NCBI GenBank assembly: GCA_942490535.1
Contig: CALNXQ010000003.1
Span: forward strand, 744,001 to 808,000
DNA length: 64,000 nt
Source: JAEINY01 sp942490535
GTDB taxonomy: Bacteria > Bacteroidota > Bacteroidia > Bacteroidales > Marinilabiliaceae
Direction of reading: 5' to 3'
The notes below the pieces were generated by a model. That model was not told where the DNA came from. It made no database searches and saw only the letters and a program-made list of their open reading frames with translations. Made by a program: the position numbers and the translations under genes. Below are positions 63,448 to 64,000 of the stretch, piece after piece (within the stretch, counting starts at the first letter, position 1; the number at the start of each line of letters is the position of its first letter).

Positions 63448-63477
63448 ATCACCCGAACCCCAAAGGGATCGGGTGAT
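63448..63477 (+). terminator. Hairpin after the plus-strand sulfatase
   Basis: ATCACCCGA and TCGGGTGAT pair over 9 bp; the loop contains a second short CCC/GGG pairing. Only a weak T-rich tail follows (TTGCTTT), so some read-through into the HAD gene is likely. Confidence 0.5.
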
Positions 63478-63508
63478 TTGCTTTCCTCACTATTTTAACC
63501 TAACCTCA

Positions 63509-64000
63509 ATGAAAAAACTAGTAAAACCCAATTTAGTAATAGTGACTGCTTTTTTAGTTGTAATGGCCGCTTGCCATGCGCCCAAGCAAGATAAAACAGC
63601 CGATCCTAAAAAAGATAGTGAAATCCTTCCTTCCTGGAATGACCAAGCAGCCAAACAATCCATTGTCAATTTTGTATCTCAGGCTACTGACATTACGAGT
63701 CCCCATTTTATTCCCCTTTCGGATCGCATTGCTTGTTTTGATAATGATGGCACACTTTGGAGCGAGCAACCCATGTATTTTCAATTGGCGTTTGCCATTG
63801 ACAGGGTGCGGGCATTGGCTCCTGAACATCCCGAATGGAATACCCAACAACCATTCAAAGCCTTGCTTGAAGGAGATCTTAAAACAGCGCTTGCCGACGG
63901 TGAACATGCCATCATTGAAATCGTCATGGCTACCCATGCCGGCATGACCACTGAAGCGTTTTCATCCATCGTAAAAGACTGGATCCAGACGGCCCAACAT
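63509..64000 (+). CDS. HAD-family phosphatase lipoprotein, 5' part
   Basis: 164 codons visible from ATG 63509 to the window edge, with no stop. Lipobox MAAC, then the HAD motif I in IACFDNDGTLWSEQP (nucleophile and acid Asp in DNDGT) and a helical cap (LAFAIDRVRALAPEHP, LKTALADGEHAIIEIVMATH). Motifs II-IV lie beyond the edge. It is probably a periplasm-facing phosphohydrolase. It follows the sulfatase by 81 bp. Confidence 0.85.
   Translation, partial: MKKLVKPNLVIVTAFLVVMAACHAPKQDKTADPKKDSEILPSWNDQAAKQSIVNFVSQATDITSPHFIPLSDRIACFDNDGTLWSEQPMYFQLAFAIDRVRALAPEHPEWNTQQPFKALLEGDLKTALADGEHAIIEIVMATHAGMTTEAFSSIVKDWIQTAQH

Overview
The window is from a Bacteroidota chromosome, probably a marine glycan-degrading member. 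The signs are two SusC/SusD systems with ECF-sigma/FecR pairs, a hybrid two-component regulator, a type IX secretion sorting domain, several sulfatases, and -7 boxes of the TAnnTTTG type. Genus cannot be told from the sequence.

Region A (1-13.9 kb) is a mosaic mobile island. It holds a partial conserved island protein at the left edge, a small island protein, and a tRNA-3'-end-like site. It also holds a tyrosine recombinase gene whose arm-binding N-terminus (1358-1577) and catalytic part (6252-7181) lie about 4.7 kb apart. Between them are the tail of a BBE-type FAD oxidase, a cupredoxin with a T9SS tail, a YceI protein, a one-heme cytochrome lipoprotein, a DUF4382-like lipoprotein, and remains of IS5-family and ISAon1-type elements. 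Then comes a complete-looking type VI-B CRISPR locus: a three-TM membrane protein (7325-7858), cas13b (7879-11421, both HEPN R-x4-H motifs intact), and an array of 16 identical 36-bp repeats with 15 spacers. There is no cas1/cas2. The island ends in a P-loop ATPase gene broken by an in-frame stop and truncated by an IS982 remnant.

Region B (13.9-20 kb) has a small Cys-rich exported peptide with its own terminator, followed by a TolB-like propeller lipoprotein and a CGSC thioredoxin-like protein. Next are a wrecked IS3 element, an IS66 element defined to the base (17574-19645, 8-bp target duplication AATCAGCC), and the C-terminal stub of a sulfatase.

Region C (20.2-51 kb) is a large polysaccharide utilization locus, almost all on the minus strand. 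In transcription order it reads: LacZ-type GH2, S1 sulfatase, GH20, S1 sulfatase, ECF sigma, FecR, SusC, SusD, terminator, then GH29, GH27, GH2, GH110 and GH20. A hybrid two-component sensor/AraC regulator is divergent from lacZ. The enzymes fit a sulfated, fucosylated, alpha-galactosylated, HexNAc-containing glycan such as mucin-type or blood-group-B-like chains (inference). A plus-strand terminator-like hairpin between fecR and susC may end a small antisense RNA.

Region D (51-60.6 kb) is a second, smaller PUL: ECF sigma, FecR, SusC, SusD, a PKD lipoprotein, and a separately transcribed GH5 resembling endoglycoceramidases. Region E (61-64 kb) has a GlsB/YeaQ-type membrane protein, a plus-strand sulfatase and the start of a HAD-family lipoprotein that runs off the window.
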